Assembly (NCBI GenBank): GCA_038230895.1
Contig: JBBRMJ010000014.1
Location: 1-18,061 of the forward strand
DNA: 18,061 nucleotides
Reading direction: 5' to 3'
Origin: JAJXTN01 sp038230895
Lineage (GTDB): Bacteria > Patescibacteriota > Saccharimonadia > Saccharimonadales > UBA4665
Position 1 is the stretch's first letter, and every line of letters begins with the position of its first letter. Below, one piece after another: positions 1 to 6,785 of the stretch. The notes beneath the pieces are model-generated. The model saw only the letters and a program-made list of their open reading frames with translations, made no database searches and was not told the origin of the DNA. Position numbers and translations under genes: made by a program.

Positions 1-420
1 GGCAAGTGGGTGTCAAAATTGGCTGAGGCTGATGCCTACATCTTTGTGACGCCTGAATACAATCACTCCATCAGTGGTGTATTGAAGAACGCGCTCGATT
101 ACCTGACATTCGAACTGGTCAAGAAGCCAGCCACCGTGGTGTCGCACGGCACGGTTGGTGGTGCGCGAGCGGCGATGCATCTCAAGGAGATCCTGAGTGA
201 ATCGCAAGCCTTGGTCGTTCCCAAAGCCGTCGCTTTTGCCGGTGCGAGCCAGAGTATTGATGAAACTGGCAAACTGAGTGATGAAGTCGCTGCTCAGGCT
301 TACGGACCGTTAGGCTCACTGAAAGCTGTGCTCGACGACCTGAAGTGGTACAGCGATGCCTTAAGCATCGCCCGCACCAAAGAGCAGCTGACTCGCCAGC
401 CTGAATTAGCAGCTCGTTAG
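1..420 (+). CDS. NADPH-dependent FMN reductase family protein, 5'-truncated by window edge
   Basis: The reading frame is open from base 1 and ends at TAG 418-420, leaving 139 residues, so the true start lies outside the window. The visible part begins just before the segment AEADAYIFVTPEYNHSISG followed by LKNALDYL. This is the family signature of the flavodoxin-fold NAD(P)H-dependent FMN reductases and related quinone or azo reductases: the TPEYN motif contacts the FMN and LKNAxDY follows it. Such enzymes bind FMN and reduce flavin, quinones or other small acceptors in the cytoplasm. The later segment around VVSHGTVGGARAAMHL matches the second conserved loop of the fold. The missing N-terminal part would carry the FMN phosphate-binding GSxR-type loop. 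The exact substrate cannot be decided from sequence. Confidence 0.88.
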   Translation, partial: GKWVSKLAEADAYIFVTPEYNHSISGVLKNALDYLTFELVKKPATVVSHGTVGGARAAMHLKEILSESQALVVPKAVAFAGASQSIDETGKLSDEVAAQAYGPLGSLKAVLDDLKWYSDALSIARTKEQLTRQPELAAR

Positions 421-448
421 TTTTTTAATAAGTTTGAGAGACTTGTGT

Positions 449-488
449 TGACAGAAATCCCGATTGGCAACGATCGGGATTTCTGTGT
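449..488. repeat. Perfect 14-bp inverted repeat, stable stem-loop with GCAA tetraloop
   Basis: The arms acagaaatcccgat (451-464) and atcgggatttctgt (473-486) are exact reverse complements. The eight bases between them can add a T-G and a G-C pair, closing on a GCAA (GNRA-type) tetraloop at 467-470, so the predicted stem is 16 bp. It lies 30 bases after the flavoprotein stop and before the promoter of the next gene. There is no T-tract after either arm, so it is not a standard intrinsic terminator; a T6 run sits earlier, at 421-426, directly after the stop codon. It could define an mRNA 3' end, protect the transcript or insulate the next promoter. Confidence 0.75.
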
Positions 489-521
489 ACCTGGCTGTAG
501 CACCGGCATATCGTCAGCACT

Positions 522-549
522 TTGCAAAAATCTGTAATTCTAATATAAT
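522..549 (+). promoter_or_regulatory. Sigma-70-type promoter, probably leaderless
   Basis: A -35 box ttgcaa (522-527, 4 of 6 consensus bases), a 16-bp spacer and a perfect -10 box tataat (544-549). Only seven bases separate the -10 box from ATG 557, so transcription should begin at or next to the start codon. Confidence 0.6.
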
Positions 550-556
550 TGTATAA

Positions 557-802
557 ATGACACGGCGAGTTGAATTACCCCCTGTAGATGAGTTTGGGCG
601 ACGGCAGATGATCTTCATACCTCGACAGCCAGATGTAACATCGCCTGAAGAGGTTTTACCACCAAGTGGTACACCCGAAGACGTTTCTCCGCGAGCTGAT
701 ACTGAACACCGGGCAATTCGATTGGCAACAATTGGTCTGGGCAAGCTGCTGCGTGAAACTGGCGGTGGATTGATTGGCCATCCATTAAACCACTCAAATT
801 AG
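557..802 (+). CDS. Small hypothetical protein, 81 aa
   Basis: I do not recognise this protein. The case for a real gene is its promoter: a perfect TATAAT box ends seven bases before the ATG, with a reasonable -35 box at standard distance, and the frame stays open for 81 codons to TAG 800-802. The N-terminal half is rich in proline and charged residues (for example LPPVDEFGRR and TPEDVSPRADTEH) and is probably disordered. The second half, from about residue 50, contains a short amphipathic stretch RAIRLATIGLGKLL and a glycine-rich tail. There is no signal peptide, transmembrane segment or cysteine. There is no Shine-Dalgarno sequence, as expected for a leaderless message. The next gene (orn) has its own promoter 35 bases downstream, so this is probably monocistronic. 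Confidence 0.5.
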   Translation: MTRRVELPPVDEFGRRQMIFIPRQPDVTSPEEVLPPSGTPEDVSPRADTEHRAIRLATIGLGKLLRETGGGLIGHPLNHSN

Positions 803-836
803 CAGTTCGCAACAGCTCAAACTCCCGAGTTTCAGG

Positions 837-842
837 TATAAT
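837..842 (+). promoter_or_regulatory. -10 box of orn, predicted leaderless
   Basis: A perfect TATAAT (837-842) lies eight bases before ATG 851. I find no good -35 box at 16 to 18 bp. No Shine-Dalgarno sequence fits in the remaining bases, consistent with a transcript starting at or within a base or two of the ATG. Confidence 0.6.
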
Positions 843-850
843 TACCTCTA

Positions 851-1429
851 ATGATTGATAAATACGCGATTCCGACGAAATTGTTGTGGGTGGATTTGGA
901 AATGACAGGGTTGGACGCCGAGAATGATGTGATTCTTGAGGTAGCGGCTGAGATTACCGACTTCGATTTCAAGACCTTAGCGAGTTACGAGGCGACCATT
1001 AAGCAGCCACGTGATGTGGTGGTTGAGCGCATGGGTAAAAATACCTGGTGGGCGGATTATCCGGATAATCGTGATGCCTTTGTAAACAAATTGGATGAGG
1101 GTAAACCGAGTGAACAAGTGGAGCGAGAGCTGATTGAGCTGATTGAGCAACAATTTGGCACGATGCCGGCAATCTTGGCGGGGAATAGCATTCATAATGA
1201 CCGGAATTTTATTAAACAATGGTGGCCACAGCTGGATTTGAAGCTCCACTACCGAATGCTTGATGTCAGCAGTTTCAAAGTGTTAATGCAGGGTAAATAT
1301 GGCCAGCAATTCGAGAAAAAGGAAGTTCACCGGGCCTTTGATGACATCCAGGCTTCGATAGCCGAATTGCAGCATTATTTGGAATGGTTTCGAGAACATG
1401 AGCCAGGCATTGTTGAGCGCTTGGCTTAA
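851..1429 (+). CDS. orn: Oligoribonuclease (DEDDh 3'-5' exoribonuclease)
   Basis: This 192-residue protein has the usual length and full motif set of oligoribonuclease, the cytoplasmic exonuclease that degrades two- to five-nucleotide RNA fragments, including pGpG from cyclic di-GMP turnover, to mononucleotides. Exo I is LLWVDLEMTGL with metal ligands D15 and E17. Exo II is GNSIHNDRNFI with D117. Exo III is VHRAFDDIQASIAEL with catalytic H160 and D164/D165. HYRMLDVSSFK (around 133-143) matches the family-specific HYRxLDVS segment. All five catalytic residues are present, so it should be active. The start is fixed by a TATAAT box ending eight bases upstream. It is followed after 37 bases by a YjbR-family gene with its own -10 box. 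Orn is best known from Gammaproteobacteria and Actinobacteria; its wider distribution in this lineage should be checked. Confidence 0.95.
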   Translation: MIDKYAIPTKLLWVDLEMTGLDAENDVILEVAAEITDFDFKTLASYEATIKQPRDVVVERMGKNTWWADYPDNRDAFVNKLDEGKPSEQVERELIELIEQQFGTMPAILAGNSIHNDRNFIKQWWPQLDLKLHYRMLDVSSFKVLMQGKYGQQFEKKEVHRAFDDIQASIAELQHYLEWFREHEPGIVERLA

Positions 1430-1451
1430 TTGCGTCGAGAAAATATTAGTT

Positions 1452-1457
1452 TATAGT
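1452..1457 (+). promoter_or_regulatory. -10 box of the YjbR/MmcQ-family gene, predicted leaderless
   Basis: TATAGT (1452-1457, 5 of 6) lies nine bases before ATG 1467. It lies downstream of the alternative ATG at 1398, which supports the shorter start. Confidence 0.45.
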
Positions 1458-1466
1458 ATTGAAGAT

Positions 1467-1802
1467 ATGAGTGACCTGATGGATCATAAAACCGTTGAGG
1501 AATACATCCTCAGTATGCCGAATGCGCGGCTAGAATATCCGTTTGGGGAGGAAGTAGCAGTGTATAAGGTGGGTGATAAAATGTTCGCGCTGATATCCGA
1601 AGGCAAAACGCCAGTGCGCGTGAGCTTGAAATGCGACCCGGAGCTGACGAAAATCCTGCGTGAGAAGTATGAAGAGGTGCAGCCAGGGTATCATTTAAAT
1701 AAGAAGCATTGGAATACGTTGGTGTTGGCTGGGCAATTGCCGTGGGAAGAAGTGCAGGGGCTGATTCGGCATAGTTATCAATTAGTAGGTGGTAGTCTGT
1801 AG
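1467..1802 (+). CDS. YjbR/MmcQ family protein (DUF419)
   Basis: The 111-residue product matches the YjbR/MmcQ family, small cytoplasmic proteins with a double-wing fold that resembles DNA-binding domains; their biochemical role is not established. The hallmarks are the N-terminal helix ending in PNARLEYPFGEEVAVYKVG, the strand pair DKMFALI followed by RVSLKCDPEL, and the diagnostic GYHLNKKHWNTLVL segment near residues 72-85. An in-frame ATG at 1398 would add 23 residues, but those codons overlap the end of orn and do not look like the family N-terminus. A TATAGT box at 1452-1457 lies inside that extension and points to ATG 1467. A third ATG at 1479 is also possible. No partner gene is suggested beyond the proximity to orn. 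Confidence 0.85.
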   Translation: MSDLMDHKTVEEYILSMPNARLEYPFGEEVAVYKVGDKMFALISEGKTPVRVSLKCDPELTKILREKYEEVQPGYHLNKKHWNTLVLAGQLPWEEVQGLIRHSYQLVGGSL

Positions 1803-1919
1803 ATTGGAATTTGCGAGTCGATGATGCCGGCTTCTGAGAGCGGTGACCTGCAGATTACACATAAGTCAGCTGATGACTGGAGAAGGAGAGTATAAAGCTA
1901 TCACCGAGACGTATAGGTC
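1803..1919. other. Convergent intergenic gap with loose inverted repeats
   Basis: This gap separates two convergent genes. It holds a short hairpin, agtca (1864-1868) with tgact (1874-1878), nested inside a longer-range pair cacataag (1858-1865) and cttatgtg (1919-1926). Neither has a T-tract. I see no RNA gene or convincing terminator. Confidence 0.3.
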
Positions 1920-2570
1920 TTATGTGCCAAGTTGTTGCAGGAGTAATGCGGCGCCGTCGTAGTCAGCGGTGAGTAGTGTTTGACCTTTTTTGCCCTTCGT
2001 CTGGGTGTAGGCTTGCTTCAAATACCGTTGATAATTGCTGAGCGTGGTCTTCATGAGTGTTTTGTATGTCGTATCGTAGTCCCCCGATGTGGCCGCGGTG
2101 CTAAGTTGGGTGTCAAGGTTGGTGCTGAGGCGGGCATTGAGCTGCACCGGCTTTACACTGATCTTATTATTCTTAAGGTAAGCGAGTAGTTGCTGCTGGG
2201 CGCTCGAAATTGTCGCTGTGATCGTCGCACTTGAGGTTTGGGTCGTGCTGTTGGTGCCTTGTTGTTTGGCGCTCAGGGTAGCGAGATGTTTCAGTAACTG
2301 CTGCTCTTGGGCAACAGTGACGAGCGCGGTGGTGTTCGAACCGCCGCCGCCAAGCAAGCTCTTACCAACAACGAACAGCATCAACAAGATGAGTATGCCG
2401 CCTATAACTAATGCCAGGCGGGGCAGAGTGCCAGTGCTGCGGGGTAAGCTCAATAACGGTTTTTTGGGGTTTACGGCCGGGTTCATGATGAACTCAAAAT
2501 CGCCATGATGAATCGGTGGTGTATCTGGGCCTGGAGGTGGTGTTGGCTGGAGCGGCTGCATGGCTAACAT
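1920..2570 (-). CDS. Single-pass membrane-anchored hypothetical protein, 216 aa
   Basis: The function is unknown. The protein has three visible parts. Residues 1-50 are proline-rich and probably cytoplasmic (TPPPGPDTPP), followed by the motif GDFEFIMNP. One strongly hydrophobic helix at about 51-70 (LALVIGGILILLMLFVVG) follows a basic residue and would anchor the protein with the C-terminus outside. After a glycine linker (LLGGGGSN), residues 80-216 are rich in Gln, Thr, Ser, Ala and Leu and look helical, with no cysteines. The proline-rich N-terminus with an FIMNP motif just before a single helix resembles a type of membrane protein I associate with Saccharibacteria; that is memory, not a search. 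The start could be ATG 2570 or the fourth codon (ATG 2561). It is divergent from the drug exporter, separated by 129 bases. Confidence 0.75.
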   Translation of the reverse strand: MLAMQPLQPTPPPGPDTPPIHHGDFEFIMNPAVNPKKPLLSLPRSTGTLPRLALVIGGILILLMLFVVGKSLLGGGGSNTTALVTVAQEQQLLKHLATLSAKQQGTNSTTQTSSATITATISSAQQQLLAYLKNNKISVKPVQLNARLSTNLDTQLSTAATSGDYDTTYKTLMKTTLSNYQRYLKQAYTQTKGKKGQTLLTADYDGAALLLQQLGT

Positions 2571-2684
2571 TTAACCATAAGTGTTACGACATGGCTATTG
2601 CACAGGTAGAGTTTCGTCGATGGTACATGGTCGTGGTAGGGAGGCTACGACCGCAGCCGCCCACGTCGCCGGGGACCCCAAGTC

Positions 2685-2693
2685 TGTTATCCT
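2685..2693 (+). promoter_or_regulatory. Possible extended -10 promoter of the DHA2 exporter
   Basis: TGT followed by TATCCT (2685-2693) matches an extended -10 (TGn plus 4 of 6 bases), six bases before ATG 2700. No -35 box is evident. The match is weak, but its position is the same as at other genes in the window. Confidence 0.3.
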
Positions 2694-2699
2694 TATTGG

Positions 2700-4202
2700 A
2701 TGACGAAGCAGCAACGCTTGGTGCTCACGATAAGTATACTGGCGGCATTTGTCGCCTTTTTGGATGGTGCAATTGTCAATGTGGCGCTACCGGCAATCCA
2801 ACGTGAATTGGGTGGTGGATTGGCCGCGCAGCAATGGGTTATTGACGCATATTTGCTTACGCTAGGGTCGCTGATTCTGATAGCTGGTTCTTTATCAGAT
2901 CTTTTGGGTCGAAGGAAGATTCTCACGCTTGGTCTGTTGGGCTTTGGTGCGGCCTCTTTACTCTGTGCTTTCGCACCAAATGTACAAATACTGATCTTTG
3001 CACGCGCTCTACAGGGCATTGCGGGGGCATTACTGGTGCCGAGCTCCTTGGCGTTAGTTATTGGTAGCTTTTCCGGGCCTGCTCAAGCCAAGGCCATAGG
3101 CACATGGACTGCCTGGACGGGGATCTCCTTTTTACTCGGTCCTCTCATCGGTGGCATACTGATTGACACGGCGTCTTGGCGCTGGATTTTTGCCATCAAT
3201 GTCATACCAATCGCTCTCACCTTGTATCTGTTGAGGAGTGCGAAGATTCCGCAAAAAACACCTTCCCGCGCACCGATTGATCTGGTTGGGGCAGTACTCT
3301 GTGCTTTCGGCTTGGGAGGACCCGTGTTCGGACTCATAGAGCAGAGTCATTATGGCTGGAGCAGCCCGTTAATTTATATACCACTCGTTGTGGGTGCTGG
3401 CCTGTTCCTGGGCTTTCTGCGTCATGAACAGACGACGGCCCATCCAATGTTGCCGCTGGGTCTATTTCGCAACCGGAATTTCAGTTTCGGCAATGCCGCT
3501 ACGCTGGCGATTTATGCAGGCCTGACCACTGCCACCTTTCTGATTGTACTGTTCTTGCAGCAGGTGGCGGGTTATTCAGCACTGGCGGCAGGTATGTCAC
3601 TTTTGCCAGTTACATTGATGATGTTCATACTATCACCGCGCTTTGGCGCTTTAGCTGGACGGCGTGGCCCACGATTATTCATGAGTCTGGGGCCGGTTAT
3701 AGCTGGCATCGGCTTTCTGCTCATGCTGCGCCTATCGACCGATGTGAGCTACTGGACACAGCTCTTCCCGGCAATTGTCGTCTTTGGCCTCGGTTTATCC
3801 ATGACCGTTGCACCGTTGACCTCTGCAATTCTGGGAGACATTGAACCGGCTCAGGCCGGGATTGCCTCGGCAGTGAATAATGCCGTCGCGCGTGTCGCAG
3901 GATTGTTGGCGGTAGCAGTCGTGGGTGCGGTCGTTTCGGTGCAATTCGGCGCCTCACTCAACCAACACTATTCACCATTAGGCAGTGCATCACCCCTGAT
4001 GTCAGCAGTAGGACAAGCCAAGCAACAGCCGCTGATAATGACACCTCCAAAACCCTTCACCGATGATCAAGATTTTCATATCGCGCTCAATAATGCTTCT
4101 GTTCATGCGTTTGATGCGGGCATCATCGCCACCGCAAGCTTAGTTATTGCCGGCGGAGCGATCTCGTTTATCGGCATACGCAATCCCGTCCGCAAGACAT
4201 AG
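2700..4202 (+). CDS. MFS transporter, DHA2 (EmrB/QacA-type) drug:H+ antiporter family
   Basis: This 500-residue protein is almost entirely hydrophobic helices, with the size expected for a 14-helix DHA2 major facilitator. Helix 1 carries AAFVAFLDGAIVNVALPAI, the DHA2 motif with a membrane-embedded acid (D22). Motif A, GSLSDLLGRRK, is at 63-73 between helices 2 and 3. ARALQGIAGALLVPSSLAL (101-119) is motif B-like. The antiporter motif C is at about 141-152, with G147, P148, G151 and G152, followed by SWRWIFAINV at 159-168. Such proteins sit in the cytoplasmic membrane and expel drugs or other lipophilic compounds in exchange for protons. Substrate cannot be inferred. It appears monocistronic: a membrane-anchored unknown is divergent upstream, and the downstream gene has its own promoter. 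No regulator gene is adjacent. Confidence 0.93.
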   Translation: MTKQQRLVLTISILAAFVAFLDGAIVNVALPAIQRELGGGLAAQQWVIDAYLLTLGSLILIAGSLSDLLGRRKILTLGLLGFGAASLLCAFAPNVQILIFARALQGIAGALLVPSSLALVIGSFSGPAQAKAIGTWTAWTGISFLLGPLIGGILIDTASWRWIFAINVIPIALTLYLLRSAKIPQKTPSRAPIDLVGAVLCAFGLGGPVFGLIEQSHYGWSSPLIYIPLVVGAGLFLGFLRHEQTTAHPMLPLGLFRNRNFSFGNAATLAIYAGLTTATFLIVLFLQQVAGYSALAAGMSLLPVTLMMFILSPRFGALAGRRGPRLFMSLGPVIAGIGFLLMLRLSTDVSYWTQLFPAIVVFGLGLSMTVAPLTSAILGDIEPAQAGIASAVNNAVARVAGLLAVAVVGAVVSVQFGASLNQHYSPLGSASPLMSAVGQAKQQPLIMTPPKPFTDDQDFHIALNNASVHAFDAGIIATASLVIAGGAISFIGIRNPVRKT

Positions 4203-4216
4203 ACATTAACGTGTAA

Positions 4217-4245
4217 TTGACAATACTTCAATATTATGTTAAACT
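4217..4245 (+). promoter_or_regulatory. Strong promoter with consensus -35 and extended -10
   Basis: TTGACA (4217-4222, perfect), a 17-bp spacer ending in TGT, and TAAACT (4240-4245, 4 of 6). Predicted transcription start is about 4252, giving a leader of about 33 bases with no Shine-Dalgarno sequence before ATG 4286. This differs from the leaderless arrangement seen at most other genes here. Confidence 0.6.
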
Positions 4246-4285
4246 CCTAATGTTCTGAATTATTATTTTTGTTACCCATAAACCC

Positions 4286-4786
4286 ATGCCATACGAAACC
4301 TCACCCACTACCATTTCACCCAGTCTCGAGAATCTGTTAGCTGAGCCAGGCCTGGTAACTTCTTTGACTGAACTGTTAGGTCAAGATATTGCTGGTTATT
4401 TTGACCAAACCTCTATGCCAAGTCCTGGTGCTGAAGTCGCCCTCCGCAACCCATCGACATATGCCAATGATGAAGCGCTTGCTGATTTACCTGAACATCT
4501 GCAAAAGTTTTGGACAGGATTGCAGGCAGACGCTGAACTAGTTGCCGAACAGGTTGGTATGGATGTACGTAACTGGCAGACCCCGGAAACGGGTTTGGAG
4601 AAACTTCACAGATATGTGGCACAAGGAACCTTCAAAACTGACTCTGAATCACGTAACTTAGTTGCTGAAATTATGGCTCGTGGATCCCGTCTGTACGCGA
4701 TATCCGCAGAAAATGTACCTGGTAATGACGAGTACTACTACGCAAATACTGTTCATGACATGGGTAAGTTCTTAGACAAGGTCTAA
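4286..4786 (+). CDS. Hypothetical soluble protein, 166 aa
   Basis: I do not recognise a family. The protein is acidic, has no signal peptide, membrane helix or cysteine, and is probably mostly helical. Visible segments include LENLLAEPGLVTSLTELLGQ (15-34), a middle part with DLPEHLQKFWTGLQADAELV, and a C-terminal half with ESRNLVAEIMARGSRLYAI and a tyrosine cluster DEYYY before NTVHDMGKFLDKV. The start at ATG 4286 is the first in-frame ATG after a well-formed promoter. The leader contains no Shine-Dalgarno sequence. The gene ends 58 bases before dnaG, which has its own -10 box, so it is probably a single-gene unit. The strong promoter suggests appreciable expression, but I assign no function. 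Confidence 0.65.
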   Translation: MPYETSPTTISPSLENLLAEPGLVTSLTELLGQDIAGYFDQTSMPSPGAEVALRNPSTYANDEALADLPEHLQKFWTGLQADAELVAEQVGMDVRNWQTPETGLEKLHRYVAQGTFKTDSESRNLVAEIMARGSRLYAISAENVPGNDEYYYANTVHDMGKFLDKV

Positions 4787-4813
4787 GCATATTATAAAAC
4801 CGCTCGTGTTATG

Positions 4814-4838
4814 AGCTGATAGCCAAACGCTATAAGCT
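4814..4838. repeat. Imperfect 10-bp inverted repeat overlapping the dnaG -10 box
   Basis: agctgatagc (4814-4823) and gctataagct (4829-4838) pair at 9 of 10 positions around the loop caaac. The right arm contains the dnaG -10 hexamer (4831-4836). It could be an operator, a small hairpin at the end of the upstream transcript, or chance. Confidence 0.4.
4831..4836 (+). promoter_or_regulatory. -10 box of the dnaG-rpoD operon, predicted leaderless
   Basis: TATAAG (4831-4836, 5 of 6) lies eight bases before ATG 4845. There is no clear -35 box and no Shine-Dalgarno sequence. Confidence 0.45.
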
Positions 4839-4844
4839 ATATAT

Positions 4845-6785
4845 ATGGATGCAGTTGAAGAGGTCAAAACTCGACTCAGTATCGAGGATGTGATCGGGGA
4901 GTATGTCCCGCTCAAACGGGCAGGGCGGAATTGGCGTGGGCTCAGTCCATTCAGCAATGAGAAGTCGCCGAGTTTTATGGTCAGCCCAGATAAGCAGATT
5001 TGGCATGACTTCAGCTCCGGTAAGGGTGGCAATATGTTCAGCTTTATCATGGAAGTCGAAGGGCTAGAATTCAAAGGCGCGCTCGAATTACTCGCTCGCA
5101 AGGCCGGTATCGATATCGAACAATTTCGGAGCAGTGCCGCCCGCGGCGGGCCGGATAAAGAGAAGTTACATAGCATACTGGACGCCGCGACGCGGTTTTA
5201 TCAGGTGCAATTTAGTAAGAACAAAATAGCCCTCGAATATGTTTTCAAAAAGCGACTCTTTACCAAGGCAACGGCGCTGGAATGGAAGCTGGGTTACGCG
5301 CCAAATAACGGCTCTGCCTTGCTTGATTTTCTGAAAACCAAGAAGTTTACAGAGGCTGAAATTACCCAAGCTGGACTGAGCGCTAAAAGTTATCGCGGCG
5401 GCATTCAGGATATGTTCCGCGGCCGATTGATGATTCCGCTGCAGGACGCTCAGGGCAGAGTGATTGGCTTCACGGCCCGCCAGCTGGATGACGACCCGAA
5501 CGCTCCCAAGTACATTAATACGCCGCAAACCGTTCTGTATGATAAAAGCCGTCACGTCTACGGCCTACACCTAGCGAAGGAGACGATCCGTAAGTCAGAA
5601 TTCGCCGTTTTGACCGAGGGGAATCTGGATGTTATCGCCAGTCACCAAGCGGGCGTAAAGCAAGTAGTAGCCACGGCTGGCACGGCCTTAACTGAGCCAC
5701 ATTTGAAAGCGCTGAGCCGATTTACAGGCGATATTCGCCTCGCTTTTGACGCCGATAAGGCCGGAGTGGCTGCCACCGAACGAGCGATTCCGATTGCCAG
5801 TCGAGTCAAAGTTACCCTCAGTATTATCGACATTCCGAGCGGCAAAGACCCGGACGAATTGATCAAACAAGACCCCAAATTGTGGGAGAAAGCTATTACC
5901 GAGCACAAATATGCTTTGGATTGGCTGATGGACCGCTACGAGCAGAAACTGGATATAGAATCAGCTGTAGGGAAGCGGCAATTTAGTGATGTTTTGCTAC
6001 CCGTCGTTCGAGCTTTAGCTGACCCAGTCGAGCGCGATCACTATTTGATCAGCATCGCCCAAACAATTGGCGTGAGCAAGGAGGCACTGAACCAGAAATT
6101 CCAGAAAACCGAAGGCCAGGATGTTGCCCAGCGCCGCCGCCGGGTCAAATTGGAACCCGCGAAATTAGATAAAATCGCTGTTGAAAACCAGAAACTACAG
6201 GATAATTTCCTCAGTCTGATGCTAATGCGCCCAACCCTTCGCGAATTTATAGCTATCGTGACGGCGGACATGTTGTGCACGGAAGAGGGTCGGGAATTAT
6301 TGCAGTTTTTGATCGAAAATCCTGATTTTCATGGCAAAGACATCCAGACAATGGGGCAAGCTTTGCATTCGAGTGCGATGCAAGGCGCCGGTGAGCAGCA
6401 CAGCGCAGACGTACCAAATGGTACGGCGAAGCGAGCAGCGGAAGCTGCAACGAAGCAGCGTGCCGAAAGCCCTGACAGTCTTGACGGCTCTGCCGACAAG
6501 ATAGGCAGGGTGGTGCAAAGACTGGAAGATTATGTTAAAATAGAATCATTACTCTATGAAGAGCTGTATCAGGGCCTCGAGCTTAACGAGCTTCATTACG
6601 AAGCCGCTCGACTGCAGGCACGACTGATAGCACAATTTGTCAAAAGCAAAAAAGACGATCTGATCAACCAGCTGGAAACTGCCGATGATGCAGCAACCCG
6701 CCGCGTACTCGAACAAGTCAAAACATACGATCAACTACTTAACCAAGTCAAAGGAGCCGCCCGTGGCGAAAGCGAAAGACAATAA
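4845..6785 (+). CDS. dnaG: DNA primase DnaG with a metal-ligand-free N-terminal zinc-ribbon domain
   Basis: This 646-residue protein is the replicative primase that makes RNA primers at the fork. Residues 1-95 align with the CHC2 zinc-binding domain (YVPLKRAGRNWRGL, then PF-NEK-PSF-V-P-K and GKGGNMFSF), but the four expected Cys/His ligands are S34, S37, D55 and S58. The RNA polymerase core follows: FRGRLMIPLQD with GRVIGFTARQL (about 191-214) and PKYINTPQTVLYDKSRHVYG (221-240). The TOPRIM segment has E258 in LTEGNLDVIA and the acidic pair D302/D304 in FDADKAG, so catalysis should be intact. A low-complexity, alanine-rich linker (about 500-550) precedes a helical C-terminal part (about 555-640) that would contact the DnaB helicase. 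The gene overlaps rpoD by 23 bases, in the classical dnaG-rpoD order of the macromolecular synthesis operon. Confidence 0.96.
   Translation: MDAVEEVKTRLSIEDVIGEYVPLKRAGRNWRGLSPFSNEKSPSFMVSPDKQIWHDFSSGKGGNMFSFIMEVEGLEFKGALELLARKAGIDIEQFRSSAARGGPDKEKLHSILDAATRFYQVQFSKNKIALEYVFKKRLFTKATALEWKLGYAPNNGSALLDFLKTKKFTEAEITQAGLSAKSYRGGIQDMFRGRLMIPLQDAQGRVIGFTARQLDDDPNAPKYINTPQTVLYDKSRHVYGLHLAKETIRKSEFAVLTEGNLDVIASHQAGVKQVVATAGTALTEPHLKALSRFTGDIRLAFDADKAGVAATERAIPIASRVKVTLSIIDIPSGKDPDELIKQDPKLWEKAITEHKYALDWLMDRYEQKLDIESAVGKRQFSDVLLPVVRALADPVERDHYLISIAQTIGVSKEALNQKFQKTEGQDVAQRRRRVKLEPAKLDKIAVENQKLQDNFLSLMLMRPTLREFIAIVTADMLCTEEGRELLQFLIENPDFHGKDIQTMGQALHSSAMQGAGEQHSADVPNGTAKRAAEAATKQRAESPDSLDGSADKIGRVVQRLEDYVKIESLLYEELYQGLELNELHYEAARLQARLIAQFVKSKKDDLINQLETADDAATRRVLEQVKTYDQLLNQVKGAARGESERQ
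6750..6756 (+). promoter_or_regulatory. Shine-Dalgarno site deciding the rpoD start
   Basis: aaaggag (6750-6756) lies six bases before GTG 6763, inside the dnaG coding sequence. It favours GTG 6763 over the longer in-frame ATG at 6685. Confidence 0.75.

Noticed and set aside
421..426. T6 run as an intrinsic terminator of the flavoprotein gene
   Set aside because: Only a 5-bp stem with a long loop can be drawn upstream, and it is separated from the T-run by several bases.
448..453. Perfect TTGACA as a possible -35 box
   Set aside because: No -10 box at 16-18 bp downstream; most of it is the left arm of the stem-loop.
1398..1466. Longer start for the YjbR-family gene
   Set aside because: The extension overlaps orn, does not fit the family N-terminus and contains the predicted -10 box.
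2516..2806. Plus-strand open frame of 96 codons before the exporter
   Set aside because: It overlaps the start of the conserved MFS gene in another frame and the end of the opposite-strand gene; the product has no motif.
6685..6762. Longer ATG start for rpoD
   Set aside because: It would overlap dnaG by about 100 bases, and a good Shine-Dalgarno site precedes GTG 6763.
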